64,000 bases of DNA from Bacillus wiedmannii (GTDB taxonomy: Bacteria > Bacillota > Bacilli > Bacillales > Bacillaceae_G): the NCBI RefSeq assembly GCF_001583695.1, contig NZ_LOBC01000020.1, positions 24,190 to 88,189 on the forward strand. The letters are read 5' to 3'. The translations under genes and the position numbers were made by a program. Of the stretch, positions 63,277 to 64,000 are shown piece after piece (position 1 is the stretch's first letter; each line of letters opens with the position of its first letter). The notes below the pieces were generated by a model. It saw only the letters and a list, made by a program, of their open reading frames with translations. It did not search any database and had not been told where the DNA came from.

Positions 63277-63305
63277 AATATATAATAAAATGTATGAAAA
63301 ATCAA
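63277..63305 (-). promoter_or_regulatory. Sigma-A promoter of the antiporter gene
   Basis: Read on the minus strand: TTGATT (63305-63300), 17 bases, TATATT (63282-63277). Confidence 0.65.
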
Positions 63306-63349
63306 TGAAAAAATAGCAGATTTTCATGATAGGATTCGATTTAGGTATG

Positions 63350-63760
63350 GAGGGTAACTAACTGTTACGATGTATTTAACCAAGTATAACGAAAGTTAAT
63401 TAAAATATATCAGTAAGCCGTACTAGTTAAGTGATTGGCTAGTAGTGAGGGTTAACGGCGGGCAATCACTAAAGCTGATTGAACTACAACGTGGCTAGAA
63501 ATAGCGAGCGTGAATGTCGCCGAAGCAGAAAAAATCAATCAGATCTTGCAAGGTTAAATCCTAAACATTAGAACAATGGGTCTTCCGCATCGAATCATCT
63601 AAGTTAATATTGATAAGATGAATGTTCAACGACTATTTTGTATAACTGACGAGAGTACATCACAAGCCTATGGTGGTGGAAAAATCCTCTATCTCTAAGT
63701 AGATAAACATATAGTCTGCGCTCATGTGAAAACAGGAGAAGTTCATAAGAGAACTAGCTA
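63350..63760 (+). ncRNA. Group I intron core
   Basis: Conserved core elements are visible: a P/Q-like region (GGCGGGCAATCAC near 63455 and GTTAAATCCTAAAC near 63554), R element GTTCAACGACTAT (63624-63636) and S element AACATATAGTCTG (63706-63718). GACTAT and ATAGTC form the P7 helix. No ORF lies within it. Splicing ability cannot be judged without the 3' end. Confidence 0.75.
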
Positions 63761-63868
63761 AGGAATTGCATCCTTAGTTGAACAAGATAAATTTTATTGA
63801 ATCTATCAAACTTCATTGAATTTGTAGAACGTATGTGCTGCTTTAGATTCAATGAGGTGAGAATAATA

Positions 63869-63997
63869 ATGAAATTTTCACGAGTTAGTCAAGTATCAGA
63901 ATTAACAGGTTTGCATCCGAGTAGTCTCAGGAGAATGCTGGTGGAACACGCTACGATTCAGAAGAACAAATCTTTCATTAAAGGAGTTACATTCTGA
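63869..63997 (+). pseudogene. Decayed IS607-type TnpA (serine recombinase) N-terminus
   Basis: ATG 63869 follows GAGGTGAG. The product starts MKFSRVSQVSELTGLHPSSL, the MerR-like helix-turn-helix of IS607 TnpA, then shifts frame. In another frame the DNA reads NAGGTRYDSEEQI, the usual wing of this domain, then stops. The intervening dozen or so residues (W-D/E-x-EG type segment) are missing, so an internal deletion with frameshift is inferred. Confidence 0.7.
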
Positions 63998-64000
63998 TGA

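Larger units (their letters stand above)
63340..64000 (+). mobile_element. IStron-like element, 5' part (runs off the window)
   Basis: A group I intron core followed by an IS607-type TnpA start, the composition of the chimeric IStrons known in Clostridioides difficile and the B. cereus group (BcISt1). The left boundary is estimated from the start of intron-like sequence (GGAGGGTAACTAACTGTTAC near 63350). The 3' end, including any tnpB, is beyond the window. Confidence 0.7.

Overview
The window is a low-GC Firmicute chromosome segment and almost certainly comes from the Bacillus cereus group. Gene order closely follows one Bacillus subtilis region: aspB, dnaD, nth, ypoC, ponA, recU, yppC, sspM, yppD-G, cotD, ypsA, gpsB, rnpB, ypsC, ypvA, ypwA, xpt-pbuX, later dynA(ypbR)-ypbS and ypcP, then ypdQ, ypeP, ypeQ, ypzA, cspD. 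Spore genes (sspM, cotD), strong AGGAGG-type ribosome binding sites and a giant B. anthracis-type (DUF11) repeat protein support this. No tRNA, 16S/23S rRNA or CRISPR array was seen.

Layout. 1-7140: end of aspB, replication initiation (dnaD), base-excision repair (nth), then ponA and recU on the opposite strand, coupling cell-wall synthesis with recombination. 7200-9840: a small repeat or mobile-element relic, then small sporulation-type genes, two of them behind sigma-K-like promoters. 9855-16580: ypsA, gpsB, the RNase P RNA, a 23S rRNA methyltransferase, a DinG-type helicase and a zinc carboxypeptidase. 16628-20245: an acetyltransferase, methionine aminopeptidase and a guanine-riboswitch-controlled purine salvage operon (xpt-pbuX). 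20261-27560: a DUF418 membrane protein, a Fur-controlled 30-residue membrane peptide, the double dynamin DynA, YpbS and a sulfurtransferase. 27630-28100: two tandem 6S-like RNAs. 28121-32943: a lipoprotein / ATP-grasp / DUF350 cassette, an M-box (Mg2+) riboswitch followed by a 34-codon ORF and a stand-alone P-type-ATPase fragment, then a 5'-3' exonuclease. 33303-48549: a small FbpB-like protein and a 15-kb gene for a 5010-residue protein made of 35 repeats of about 132 residues. 48672-63145: metabolic and transport genes, RNase H-like proteins, a preQ1-riboswitch-controlled queT, cspD, a probable sigma-54-dependent aminotransferase and a cation/proton antiporter with an operator-like triple repeat. 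63340-64000: the 5' part of an IStron-like element (group I intron core plus a decayed IS607-type TnpA).

The most promising loci for undescribed biology are the Fur-box micropeptide at 21618-21832, the M-box / 34-codon ORF / truncated ATPase locus at 30668-31946, the giant unanchored repeat protein, and the lipoprotein / ATP-grasp / DUF350 cassette. All assignments come from reading the sequence and from recalled family knowledge; no database search was run.
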